A stretch of DNA of 64,000 bases, taken from contig NZ_SMFT01000002.1 in assembly GCF_004339025.1 (NCBI RefSeq), positions 593,744-657,743 of the forward strand, given 5' to 3'. The stretch is from Volucribacter psittacicida. Lineage in GTDB: Bacteria; Pseudomonadota; Gammaproteobacteria; Enterobacterales; Pasteurellaceae. Under the pieces are notes generated by a model. It did no database searches. It was not told the DNA's origin and saw only the letters and a program-made list of their open reading frames with translations. The position numbers and the translations under genes were made by a program. Below, one piece after another: positions 27,763 through 36,623 of the stretch (position 1 is the stretch's first letter; each line of letters starts with the position of its first letter).

Positions 27763-27776
27763 AGTGAAATATTATT

Positions 27777-27793
27777 GTTGCAATTTTTGCAAC
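27777..27793. promoter_or_regulatory. candidate IlvY operator
   Basis: GTTGCAA-TTT-TTGCAAC is a perfect inverted repeat 15 bases upstream of the ilvY start in the 154-base ilvY-ilvC gap, with a related half-site ATCGCAATAAT just after it. The position suits LysR-type autoregulation and ilvC activation. Confidence 0.6.
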
Positions 27794-27916
27794 ATTCTAT
27801 CGCAATAATATCAATTTACGCAAAAAGAAAAGCGGTTATACTAAAACAGAAAATGAACAAGACAATCCGTCTTTTTGTTATAAACCATATTATTCAATCA
27901 ATAAGGACAATAGATT

Positions 27917-29392
27917 ATGGGCAATTATTTTAATACCTTAAACTTACGCCAACAATTAGATCAATTAGGTCGCTGCCGTTTTATGGAACGTGAAGAATTT
28001 GCTGATGAAGCCAATTTTCTCAAGGGTAAAAAAATTGTGATTGTGGGCTGTGGAGCTCAAGGATTAAACCAAGGCTTAAATATGCGTGATTCAGGTTTAG
28101 ACATCAGCTATGCCTTACGTCCTGAAGCCATTGCAGAAAAACGAGCTTCTTTCCAGCGTGCTAGCGAAAATGGGTTTACTGTCGGCACTTATGATGAATT
28201 AATTCCAACCGCTGATTTAGTGATTAACCTGACACCAGATAAACAACATTCTAAAGTCGTCGCCGATGTGATGCCATTAATGAAACAAGGGGCAGCATTG
28301 GGTTATTCACACGGTTTAAATATCGTTGAAGTTGGCGAACAAATTCGCCCTGATATTACTGTGGTAATGGTTGCACCAAAATGCCCGGGAACGGAAGTGC
28401 GTGAGGAATACAAACGTGGTTTTGGTGTACCAACCTTGATTGCGGTTCACCCAGAAAACGATCCTCAAGGGGACGGATTAGCCATTGCGAAGGCTTGGGC
28501 AGCAGCGACAGGGGGACATCGTGCAGGCGTATTAGAGTCATCATTTGTGGCGGAAGTGAAATCAGACTTAATGGGCGAACAAACTATTCTTTGCGGTATG
28601 TTACAAGCTGGCTCAATCGTTTGTTATGATCAAATGGTTGCCGATGGCAAAGATCCAGCCTATGCGGCAAAATTAATTCAATATGGTTGGGAAACCATTA
28701 CCGAAGCCTTAAAACAAGGTGGTATTACCTTAATGATGGATCGTTTATCTAACAGTGCGAAATTGCGTGCCTTTGAGCTTTCTGAACAAATTAAAGACAA
28801 ATTAGCCTTTTTATTTGAAAAACATATGGACGACATTATCAGTGGCGAATTCTCACGCGTGATGATGGAAGACTGGGCAAATGGTGATGTTAATTTATTA
28901 ACATGGCGTGAAGAAACAGGCAAAACAGCCTTTGAAAACGCACCGAAATATGATGGCAAAATTAGCGAACAAGAATATTTTGATAATGGCGTATTAATGA
29001 TTGCCATGGTAAAAGCAGGGGTAGAATTAGCCTTTGATACCATGGTCGCCAGCGGTATTTATGAAGAATCCGCTTACTATGAATCATTACACGAATTACC
29101 ATTGATCGCCAACACCATCGCGCGTAAACGTTTATATGAAATGAACGTTGTCATTTCAGATACCGCTGAATATGGTAACTATTTATTTGCTAATGTGGCC
29201 GCCCCAATTTTAGCCAAAGAAATTTTACCAACCTTAAAACGTGGTGATTTGGGCGAACCGACCCCAACGGTAGACATTGATAACATTACTTTGCGTGATG
29301 TTAATGATGCAATCCGCAACCACCCGATTGAGTTAATCGGTCAAGAATTGCGTGGTTATATGAAAGATATGAAACGCATTTCATTTAGTTAA
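27917..29392 (+). CDS. ilvC: ketol-acid reductoisomerase (class II)
   Basis: Converts acetolactate or acetohydroxybutyrate to the dihydroxy acids in valine and isoleucine synthesis, using NADPH. The Rossmann motif [18 protein letters not shown] lies near residue 40, the NADPH-specific loop follows, and the metal-binding Asp/Glu region ([16 protein letters not shown]) is present. Length 491 with duplicated C-terminal knot domains marks the long class II form of enterobacteria. It is divergent from ilvY and ends in a clear terminator. Confidence 0.98.
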   Translation: MGNYFNTLNLRQQLDQLGRCRFMEREEFADEANFLKGKKIVIVGCGAQGLNQGLNMRDSGLDISYALRPEAIAEKRASFQRASENGFTVGTYDELIPTADLVINLTPDKQHSKVVADVMPLMKQGAALGYSHGLNIVEVGEQIRPDITVVMVAPKCPGTEVREEYKRGFGVPTLIAVHPENDPQGDGLAIAKAWAAATGGHRAGVLESSFVAEVKSDLMGEQTILCGMLQAGSIVCYDQMVADGKDPAYAAKLIQYGWETITEALKQGGITLMMDRLSNSAKLRAFELSEQIKDKLAFLFEKHMDDIISGEFSRVMMEDWANGDVNLLTWREETGKTAFENAPKYDGKISEQEYFDNGVLMIAMVKAGVELAFDTMVASGIYEESAYYESLHELPLIANTIARKRLYEMNVVISDTAEYGNYLFANVAAPILAKEILPTLKRGDLGEPTPTVDIDNITLRDVNDAIRNHPIELIGQELRGYMKDMKRISFS

Positions 29393-29417
29393 TTCTTATT
29401 GTTGTTTTTAAGTTAAA

Positions 29418-29450
29418 CCCCATTTGTTTTATGGCAAATGGGGCTTATTT
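29418..29450 (+). terminator. ilvC terminator
   Basis: CCCCATTTG (29418-29426) and CAAATGGGG (29435-29443) form a 9-bp stem with an 8-base loop followed by a T-rich stretch. Confidence 0.8.
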
Positions 29451-29516
29451 GCTTGATTGAGCATTTTATCTATAAATAGTAGGATAGGGATTAGAATATT
29501 TAAATAGGGTAAAATT

Positions 29517-30437
29517 ATGTTATTATTTCACCAAAAACAGCAAACCATTTTAGAACTAAAAGAAAAAACTTTTCGTAAAGAAAAAGATATACAGTTTCTT
29601 GTAGAGAATAATTTAAATTTACTCACAGGAGGGTTGGAATTTGTTTGCTCAGAATTTTCTATTAAAAATTATCGTATTGATACGCTAGCCTTTAATCCAG
29701 AAACCCAATCTTTTGTTATTATTGAATATAAACGTAATCAAAATGATAGCGTTGTTGATCAAGGTATTTCTTATCTAAATATTATGCTTGAGAATAAAGC
29801 GGAATTTATTATTGAGTATAACGAGAAAACAGGAAAAAATCTAAAACGTGATAGTGTTGATTTCTCTCAGAGTAAAGTACTATTTATCGCCCCTTCATTC
29901 AATAATTACCAACGTCAAGCAGTCAATTTCAAAGACTTACCCATAGAATTATGGGAAATAAAAAGTTTTGAGAATAATATTATAGTATTTAATCAAATTA
30001 AGAAAACAAAATCTGCCGTTAGCTTTAAACAAATTAAAACTGAATCTCATTCAAGTATTAGTGAACTAAATAAAGAATTAAAAACTTATACTGAAGATGA
30101 TCATTTAGAGGGTAAAAGTGAAGAAATTAAAGAACTTTATGATATTTTTAAAAATGAAGTTTTAAGATTAGATAATAATATAGAAATTGTCCCAGTTAAA
30201 ATGTATATTGCATTTAAACTTAAAACAAATGTTATTGATGTTTTACCACAGAAAAAGAATTTAAAAATATGGATAAATATGAAGAAAGGACAGCTTGATG
30301 ATCCTAAGAAGTTAACAAGGGATATTTCAAATATTGGACATAATGGCAATGGTGATTATGATCTCACAATATCAAATACAGAGAACTTAGAATATATTAT
30401 GAGTCTAATTAAGCAGGTAATTATGAAACTAGCTTAG
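29517..30437 (+). CDS. DUF5655-type protein with PD-(D/E)XK nuclease-like domain
   Basis: A 306-residue soluble protein. The N-terminal half has a nuclease-like pattern: E near residue 41 (GGLEFVCSEF), D in YRIDTLAFNPE and EYK in FVIIEYKRNQ, the E..D..ExK spacing of PD-(D/E)XK folds such as NucS. The C-terminal part (MYIAFKLKTNVIDVLPQKKNLKIWINMKKG and ISNIGHNGNGDYDLTISN) fits DUF5655. Such proteins occur next to or within defence loci, but no partner is seen here. It is more AT-rich than the neighbours. Function is inferred only from fold. Confidence 0.65.
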   Translation: MLLFHQKQQTILELKEKTFRKEKDIQFLVENNLNLLTGGLEFVCSEFSIKNYRIDTLAFNPETQSFVIIEYKRNQNDSVVDQGISYLNIMLENKAEFIIEYNEKTGKNLKRDSVDFSQSKVLFIAPSFNNYQRQAVNFKDLPIELWEIKSFENNIIVFNQIKKTKSAVSFKQIKTESHSSISELNKELKTYTEDDHLEGKSEEIKELYDIFKNEVLRLDNNIEIVPVKMYIAFKLKTNVIDVLPQKKNLKIWINMKKGQLDDPKKLTRDISNIGHNGNGDYDLTISNTENLEYIMSLIKQVIMKLA

Positions 30438-30486
30438 TTTTTGTAAAAGATAAATATGATAGGATAATAAAACTTATAAATAACCC

Positions 30487-30514
30487 AAAGTGCGGTCAAT
30501 TTACCGCATTTTTT
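30487..30514 (+). terminator. uptake-signal-based terminator
   Basis: AAAGTGCGGT and ACCGCATTTTTT pair through six GC-rich positions with extra A-T pairs and end in a T run, placed 50 bases after the DUF5655 gene. Confidence 0.75.
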
Positions 30515-30606
30515 ATGGCAAATATCCTTATAGGGCTTGCTATGATTCACAATTCCCTCCTCTCTCGTTACAATAACAGACTGATTTTTTATTTAGGTAG
30601 GTAGTT

Positions 30607-32895
30607 ATGGCTAAATATACAAATGATGCAAAATTATTAGTTGATTATGTGGGTGGTGTAGAAAATATCGCTGCGGTGACCCATTGTTTAACAAGAATGC
30701 GATTTGTATTGCATAAAACAGGGTTAGTTGCAACAGATAAAATTGAAGATCTTGATTCAGTAAAAGGAACATTTACTCGTGCAGGGCAATTTCAAATTAT
30801 TATTGGGCCTGATGTGGCTGATTTTTTTCAGGCGTTCTCACAATGTACTCATTTACCTAATGCAACACCAGAAAAACTAAAAGAAGCGATCATTACCAGT
30901 GAGCGTGAACGTAAAAATGAAAAATCATTTTTACAGCGTATTATTGGAACATTGGGAGATATTTTTGCCCCCGTTATCCCAGCTTTAATTGTAGGCGGGA
31001 TTACCTTAGGTTTACAGAATTTAATTGGGGTTATTAAATTTTTTGATGGCGGGAGTAAATCATTAGCGGAAATTTCATTGATTTTCCATGGATTAAATCA
31101 ATTATTGGTGTTAATTGGTAATATTATTTTTCCTGCGTTACCTGTATTTATTTGTTGGTCGATTTGTCGCCGTATGGGAACATCACAGGTTTTGGGAATT
31201 GTTTTAGGGCTTTCCCTTGTTTATTCGGGCTTTATTCCTGTTAGTGATATTGCCAATATTCCCATTGATCGTGTTTCGTCTTGGGATTTTGGGTATTTTA
31301 AAGTGTATAACTATTCTTACCAAGGACAAGTGGTTGCTGCAATGCTAGCAGGCTTTGTCCTCACAAGTTTAGAACGATTCTTTCGCTCCATTACGCCAAC
31401 ATTAATTGCAATGATTGTTGTGCCTGTTGTGTCTTTAATCCCAGCGATTCTTATTGCTCAAGCCATTGCAGGCCCTGTTGGATTAGCGGTAGGGAATTGG
31501 TTAGCCGATATTATTTTGGCTGGTTTTGCTTCAGATTATAAAATTCTGGTTGCGGGTATTTTTGGTTTTGTTTTTGTGCCTGTGCAATTAACGGGCTTAC
31601 ATCAAATTGCCACAGCGATAGATTTAACCTTGGTATCAAGTAAGGGAGGCACACCTATTTGGCCATTGTTAGCCTTATCAAGTATTTGTCAGGCATCCGC
31701 TATTTTAGCTATGACCATTTTACAACGTAAAAATGTGAAAGCGAGCCAAATTAATATCCCAGCCACGATTTCTTGTTATATTGCAGTTTCTGAGCCAGCC
31801 ATTTTTGGGGTAAACCTGAAATATGTGTTCCCAATGGTGGCGGGTATGATAGGTACATCAATAGCCTGTATGATATCCATTAGTGGTGGAGTTGAAGCCT
31901 TAAGTATTGGCGTTGCGGGTGTGCTTGGTGTTATATCAATTAAGCCACAATTTTTGTTTACTTGGATTATTGCTGGTCTTATTGGTGGTGCAATTTCTTT
32001 TATACTCACTTATTTCATTGGCTTAAAAAAACTGACCAGTTACGATCTCACAGGTATGCAAAACAGAAATAATGAGGATGAGTCAGAACAAAGTTCTCTT
32101 GAGCAACAGGAAGGTGCGAATAAACAAGAAAAGCATGAAAATTCGCCGAGTGAAGATGATGAAGATGATATTGATATTGCCTCGATTTATGCCGAAGTTG
32201 AAGAAAATTTCTTAAAAGAGGAAGAAAATTTACCACCAGCGGAACATAAGATGACAGCCGCCGCAGAACAATATCGTCAATATCCTTTCCTTTCGCCAGC
32301 CTCTGGTTGGGTAATTCCTTTAGGTGCAGTAAGAGATGAAGGTTTTGCTGGAGGATATATGGGGGAAGGTTTTGCCATTATTCCAACAGAGCGTTTTATT
32401 CTCGCCCCTTTTGATGCTGAAGTTATTGCCACTTATCCAACAAAACACGCTTATAGTTTGCGTGGTAAAGATGGTGTAGAAGTGCTTATCCATATTGGTT
32501 TGGATACGGTTATTCTTGATGGACGAGGCTTTGATTGTTTCGTTGAACAAGGTGATCAAGTAAAAGCGGGAGATAAACTCTGCCGAGTTGATTTTGAGTT
32601 ACTGAAAGAACACAATTTATCCACTGTAATTGCGATTGTTTTTCCGAATAATGAGCATATTTGGTTACAACCTGATTTACAGCAAGTAACATTAGGGCAA
32701 GCGAATATTCTTCAATTAGCGAAACAAGATGAGCAAAAAGCACCGAAGAAAATTGAAATCATTACAAATAAAGACGTGATTTTAGATAAACGCCGCCAGC
32801 AAGAACAGCATAAACGCCAAGTGATTGATGAGCGTGTAAAACAAAAAGTGCAGAAAGTGCGTGAGCAAAAGCGTAAGGAAAAACAAAAGGAATAA
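30607..32895 (+). CDS. treB: PTS EIIBCA, trehalose-type, fused
   Basis: Sugar-phosphotransferase permease of 762 residues. The EIIB domain has the phosphorylated Cys in THCLTRMRF (near residue 27) and GTFTRAGQFQIIIG as in E. coli TreB; EIIC with about ten helices follows; a 70-residue acidic linker (SEDDEDDIDIASIYAEVEEN) leads to a glucose-type EIIA domain with the active His in VEVLIHIGLDTV. E. coli TreB (about 470 residues) lacks EIIA. The last 45 residues are a Lys/Arg/Gln/Glu coiled-coil tail. No treC hydrolase or treR lies nearby, so the sugar (trehalose or sucrose type) is a family-based guess. Confidence 0.8.
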   Translation: MAKYTNDAKLLVDYVGGVENIAAVTHCLTRMRFVLHKTGLVATDKIEDLDSVKGTFTRAGQFQIIIGPDVADFFQAFSQCTHLPNATPEKLKEAIITSERERKNEKSFLQRIIGTLGDIFAPVIPALIVGGITLGLQNLIGVIKFFDGGSKSLAEISLIFHGLNQLLVLIGNIIFPALPVFICWSICRRMGTSQVLGIVLGLSLVYSGFIPVSDIANIPIDRVSSWDFGYFKVYNYSYQGQVVAAMLAGFVLTSLERFFRSITPTLIAMIVVPVVSLIPAILIAQAIAGPVGLAVGNWLADIILAGFASDYKILVAGIFGFVFVPVQLTGLHQIATAIDLTLVSSKGGTPIWPLLALSSICQASAILAMTILQRKNVKASQINIPATISCYIAVSEPAIFGVNLKYVFPMVAGMIGTSIACMISISGGVEALSIGVAGVLGVISIKPQFLFTWIIAGLIGGAISFILTYFIGLKKLTSYDLTGMQNRNNEDESEQSSLEQQEGANKQEKHENSPSEDDEDDIDIASIYAEVEENFLKEEENLPPAEHKMTAAAEQYRQYPFLSPASGWVIPLGAVRDEGFAGGYMGEGFAIIPTERFILAPFDAEVIATYPTKHAYSLRGKDGVEVLIHIGLDTVILDGRGFDCFVEQGDQVKAGDKLCRVDFELLKEHNLSTVIAIVFPNNEHIWLQPDLQQVTLGQANILQLAKQDEQKAPKKIEIITNKDVILDKRRQQEQHKRQVIDERVKQKVQKVREQKRKEKQKE

Positions 32896-32924
32896 AAACT
32901 TTTTAAATTGTTACCGCACTTTTT

Positions 32925-33030
32925 TATGGTCGTTTCAAATTAAAATGAGACGAGGCGGTACGCCGAATAAAGTACAAGTAATACAGTGAGGCGTATCAAT
33001 GCTGTATCATTTTAAAGTGAGATGACTATA
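32925..33030. mobile_element. Correia-like miniature element, copy 2 (inverted)
   Basis: A 106-bp copy in the opposite direction to the one at 26787: TATGGTCGTTTCAAATTAAAATGAG at the left, then GGCGGTACGCCG...GTACAAG...CAGTGAGGCGTATCAATGCTGTATCATTTTAAAGTGAGATGACTATA. Roughly four-fifths of positions agree by eye with copy 1. It sits right after the PTS gene. Confidence 0.8.
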
Positions 33031-33539
33031 AAATACGTTTAATGCTTGTTCGAGGCTGCCGTGTCGCTGACATTATATTCATTGAGAATACAAGAACACA
33101 CAACATTTTAAATGTCCTCATTTAATCTAGCCATTAGATAAAGTCCACAGCAAAAATATGGCAGTCGATGAATTCCAGTTTTATCTGCCGTAATAACTGA
33201 AGTAGCTTTTTAACTGCTTTTGACGCTGATTCTAAAGCAGTTGATAAAGGTATAGAGTTAATATTGAAAACAATAATAAATCATTTAGACAAAAGCCTAG
33301 GCAAGTATTAGGAAAACTTACTATTTTTCTAAGAAATTAGTCAGTCACTTTAACGTTTTTGATTTGTTATTTCACTATATTAACTATCAATGGGTCTAGT
33401 GAGCCTGTTTTTTTAAACCATAACTATATTTTCATTTTAGTTGATCGTCGCTATAACAAACCACTTGAAAGAGACGATTCTCTTTCAAGCAGTAAAAACA
33501 TTAAATAGCAAATATCAACTTTTATTTACTTAACAACCA
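33031..33539. other. 509-base gap without a recognised gene; one perfect hairpin
   Basis: No open frame of note and no clear gene remains on either strand. CTTGAAAGAGA and TCTCTTTCAAG (33464-33489) form a perfect 11-bp stem with a 4-base loop, about 50 bases beyond the amtB stop, and may terminate amtB on the minus strand though the T run is weak. Confidence 0.5.
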
Positions 33540-34838
33540 TCACTCAATCCGCTCATCATGGCAGCTAAGGTCAAGTCCTTTACGTTCGTCGTCTTTTTCC
33601 ACACGTAAGCCAATGACTTTATCAATGATTTTGAGGAGGATGAAACTTCCTATACCGCTATAAGCAATGGTGATTAATACGCTTTCTGTTTGTAACCATA
33701 GGGTGGTGTCTGTGCCAGAAATATCGCTGGAAACAAAAACGCCTGTTAAAATTGCCCCTACAATACCGCCGATACCATGAATACCAAAGGCATCTAAAGT
33801 ATCATCATAGCCTAACCAATATTTTAAGCGTGTTACCGCAACAAAACAGATCGCACTGGTAATCAAGCCGATAGCTAACGCACTTTGTACTGACACAAAA
33901 CCTGCTGCGGGGGTAATACCAACTAATCCTGCAATCGCACCTGAGGCTAAGCCTAAGGCGGAAGGTTTATGTTTTAATAAAACTTCAATAAGTACCCAAG
34001 TTAATGCTCCAGCGGCAGCGGCTATTTGGGTGGTGGCTAATGCCATTCCTGCACGTCCATCAGCGGCTAAAGCAGAACCTGCGTTAAAGCCAAACCAACC
34101 AATCCAAAGCATCGCTGTACCGATTAAAGTAAGGATTAAGTTGTGCGGTAAAAGGGTTTCACGCCCATAGCCAATACGTTTACCAATCAAGATCGAAGCC
34201 ACTAAACCTGCTACCCCTGCGTTAATATGGATTACCGTACCGCCCGCATAATCTAATACACCATCTTGAGCTAACCAACCGTCCATACCCCATACCCAGT
34301 GTGCGGTAGGCACATAGATTAATAATGACCATAATCCTACAAAAACCAATAATGCCGAGAATTTAATCCTTTCAGCAAATGCCCCTGTAATAATGGCGGC
34401 GGCAATAATGGCAAATGCCATTTGGAAAACCATAAAGACGGATTCAGGAATGGTTGGTGCACCGGGGTAAATGGTAAGCTGTTCTTGTTCAGTAAATACA
34501 TTTAAGCCGTTTAGAAAGAAACGTTCTGTGCCACCAATAAGGGCATTGTTTGGCGTAAAGGTTAAACTATAACCAAAGCAAAGCCATAAAATCGCAATGA
34601 GACAGCAAATGGCGAAACTTTGTACCATCGTGGATAAGGCATTTTTCTTACGCACCATACCCGCATAAAACAAAGCAAGTCCGGGAATTGTCATAAATAA
34701 TACCAGAATAGCGGCAACAGTAACCCAAGTGGTGTCGCCGGTATTTAATTCTGACATAGGTCTTATCCAATCAGTTAATTGGGCAAATGCCATTGATGGG
34801 GATAATAGGGTTGCGAGTAAAATTGTCTTTTTCATCAT
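33540..34838 (-). CDS. amtB: ammonium transporter AmtB
   Basis: Trimeric inner membrane ammonia/ammonium channel. Signal peptide followed by 11 helices; GLALFYAGMVRKKNALS, DYAGGTVIHINAGVAGLVAS and FGIHGIGGIVGAILTGVF hold the twin-His and other conserved residues. 432 residues, normal. It follows glnK by 24 bases in the classic glnK-amtB operon, in which uridylylation of GlnK controls the channel according to nitrogen supply. Confidence 0.97.
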   Translation of the reverse strand: MMKKTILLATLLSPSMAFAQLTDWIRPMSELNTGDTTWVTVAAILVLFMTIPGLALFYAGMVRKKNALSTMVQSFAICCLIAILWLCFGYSLTFTPNNALIGGTERFFLNGLNVFTEQEQLTIYPGAPTIPESVFMVFQMAFAIIAAAIITGAFAERIKFSALLVFVGLWSLLIYVPTAHWVWGMDGWLAQDGVLDYAGGTVIHINAGVAGLVASILIGKRIGYGRETLLPHNLILTLIGTAMLWIGWFGFNAGSALAADGRAGMALATTQIAAAAGALTWVLIEVLLKHKPSALGLASGAIAGLVGITPAAGFVSVQSALAIGLITSAICFVAVTRLKYWLGYDDTLDAFGIHGIGGIVGAILTGVFVSSDISGTDTTLWLQTESVLITIAYSGIGSFILLKIIDKVIGLRVEKDDERKGLDLSCHDERIE

Positions 34839-34862
34839 TAGTTCCTCAAATTTTCGCTAAAA

Positions 34863-35201
34863 TCACACCGCACTTTCATCGATTTCACCTGTTCTTATCC
34901 GTACAATACGATCAACAGGTTTTACAAAAATCTTGCCATCGCCAATTTTGCCTGATTTGGCAACGGAGCAAATCGCCTCAATCGCGGGATCAATTTCTTC
35001 ATCCATTAGCACAATATCAATTTGAATTTTTGGCAAAAAATCAATGGTGTATTCCGCACCACGATAAAGCTCAGTATGCCCTTTTTGTCGTCCACAACCT
35101 TTGACTTCGCTAATGGTCATTCCTTTTATGCCGATGTCATAAAGCGCATCACGCACCTCATCTAAGCGGAAAGGTTGAATAATGGCAGTAAGTTGTTTCA
35201 T
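34863..35201 (-). CDS. glnK: nitrogen regulatory PII protein
   Basis: A 112-residue PII signal protein. The T loop carries the uridylylated Tyr in GHTELYRGAEYTIDFLPK (Tyr51), and GDGKIFVKPVDRIVRIRTGE holds the B loop and nucleotide site. Adjacency to amtB favours GlnK over GlnB, though the sequence alone does not separate them. GGAGG-type ribosome site before the ATG. Confidence 0.95.
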   Translation of the reverse strand: MKQLTAIIQPFRLDEVRDALYDIGIKGMTISEVKGCGRQKGHTELYRGAEYTIDFLPKIQIDIVLMDEEIDPAIEAICSVAKSGKIGDGKIFVKPVDRIVRIRTGEIDESAV

Positions 35202-35439
35202 AAAATCCTCCTGTATTATGGTATTTTTTCTTTTGAACCCTTTCTAATAAGGTGGTTTTATTATTAGATCATAATTAATATTTTTGCAATATATTTATAT
35301 AAAAATTATAAAATAATTTATATGAAAATATAAAAACTATAAAAAATAAGATTGTATTAGAAAAGTTTTATCTTAAGGAATTAAAAGATGAATACGAGGT
35401 AAATTGTTTTAATTTAAAATAAGACAGCAAAAATACAAC
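35202..35439. other. very AT-rich glnK upstream region
   Basis: Between glnK (leftward) and the argF terminator. No gene seen; it should hold the glnK-amtB promoter. No clear sigma-54 GG-N10-GC element was recognised by eye. Confidence 0.4.
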
Positions 35440-35461
35440 TGTCCCCTTGATAAAGGGGACA
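35440..35461 (-). terminator. argF terminator
   Basis: TGTCCCCTT (35440-35448) and AAGGGGACA (35453-35461) form a GC-rich stem with a short loop; on the minus strand the hairpin is followed by GTTGTATTTTT. Confidence 0.8.
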
Positions 35462-35496
35462 AAATCGGAAGGTAAAAAGGAGATTTTGATTAAAAT

Positions 35497-36498
35497 TTAG
35501 CCTAAAGTGGCAACCATTACTGCTTTAATGGTGTGCATACGGTTTTCCGCTTCATCAAATACAATAGAAGCCTCGGATTCAAATACCTCATCGGTTACTT
35601 CTAAGCCATTCATTCCATAACGCTGTGCCATTTGTTTGCCGATGGTAGTATGTTCATCGTGGAAAGCGGGCAAGCAGTGCATAAATTTTACCTTTGGATT
35701 TTCAGTTAATTGCAATAATTGTGCATTTACTTGATAAGGTTTCATTAAGTTTATCCGCTCTTGCCAAGCCTGTTCAGGCTCGCCCATAGATACCCAAATA
35801 TCCGTATAAAGGAAATCTACCCCTTTGACACCTTGCTCAACTTGTTCAGTGCAAGTAATTTTCGCCCCCGTTTTACGGGCAATTTCCGCCACCTCATCAA
35901 GCAGTTTTTGTTCTGGCCAAAAGGCTTTTGGAGCAACTAAACGCAAATCTAAGCCCATTAACGCCGCCCCCTCAACTAACGAATTTCCCATATTATTGCG
36001 AGCGTCGCCCAAATATGCCATTTTCATTTGGTTTAAGCGTTTTCCTTCGCCATGCTCTAACATGGTTAAAAAGTCCGCTAAAATTTGAGTTGGGTGAAAT
36101 TCATCGGTTAGTCCATTCCATACTGGCACACCAGAATATTGGGCTAAAATTTCTACTAATTCTTGCCCATAACCACGATATTGAATACCATCATACATAC
36201 GTCCTAGCACACGAGCTGTATCTTTCATAGATTCTTTATGCCCAATTTGTGAACCACTTGGACCGATATAGGATACCTTTGCCCCTTGATCAAAAGCAGC
36301 GACTTCAAAAGCACAACGGGTGCGTGTTGAGGTTTTCTCAAAAATCAATGCGATATTTTTACCTGTTAAACGAGGTTGTTCTGTGCCTGTATATTTGGCT
36401 TGTTTTAACTGGCTTGACAGATCTAATAAATATTGAATTTCACGGGGAGTAAAATCCATTAAACGTAAAAAATGACGGTTACGAAGATTGATTGGCAT
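35497..36498 (-). CDS. argF: ornithine carbamoyltransferase, catabolic or anabolic
   Basis: Joins ornithine and carbamoyl phosphate to citrulline. The carbamoyl-phosphate motif [15 protein letters not shown] lies near residue 55, [12 protein letters not shown] near residue 133, and the ornithine-binding HCLPAFHD near residue 270. Length 333 is normal. The gene follows carAB at some distance on the same strand; carbamoyl phosphate supply and use are thus neighbours. No arcA or arcC is present, so the arginine-synthesis role (argF/argI) is more likely than the deiminase path. Confidence 0.95.
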   Translation of the reverse strand: MPINLRNRHFLRLMDFTPREIQYLLDLSSQLKQAKYTGTEQPRLTGKNIALIFEKTSTRTRCAFEVAAFDQGAKVSYIGPSGSQIGHKESMKDTARVLGRMYDGIQYRGYGQELVEILAQYSGVPVWNGLTDEFHPTQILADFLTMLEHGEGKRLNQMKMAYLGDARNNMGNSLVEGAALMGLDLRLVAPKAFWPEQKLLDEVAEIARKTGAKITCTEQVEQGVKGVDFLYTDIWVSMGEPEQAWQERINLMKPYQVNAQLLQLTENPKVKFMHCLPAFHDEHTTIGKQMAQRYGMNGLEVTDEVFESEASIVFDEAENRMHTIKAVMVATLG

Positions 36499-36623
36499 AG
36501 TATGTTCCTTATTTTAGATAAAAAGGGCGGTCTCTTTTTTGAAAATTTTTACCAAAAATAATCCTTCTACTTTTTAACGCAAGTAGAACCTTAATAGCCA
36601 CTGCTTAACAGTGGCTATCTCAA

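Noticed and set aside
30607-32895. Trehalose operon
   Set aside because: No phosphotrehalase (treC) or regulator (treR) adjoins the PTS gene, so only the permease is called.
33031-33539. Possible transposase or other gene remnant
   Set aside because: Six-frame reading gave only weak, short resemblances that I could not tie to a family.
36499-36623. ARG box upstream of argF
   Set aside because: No sequence close enough to the consensus was found by eye in this gap.
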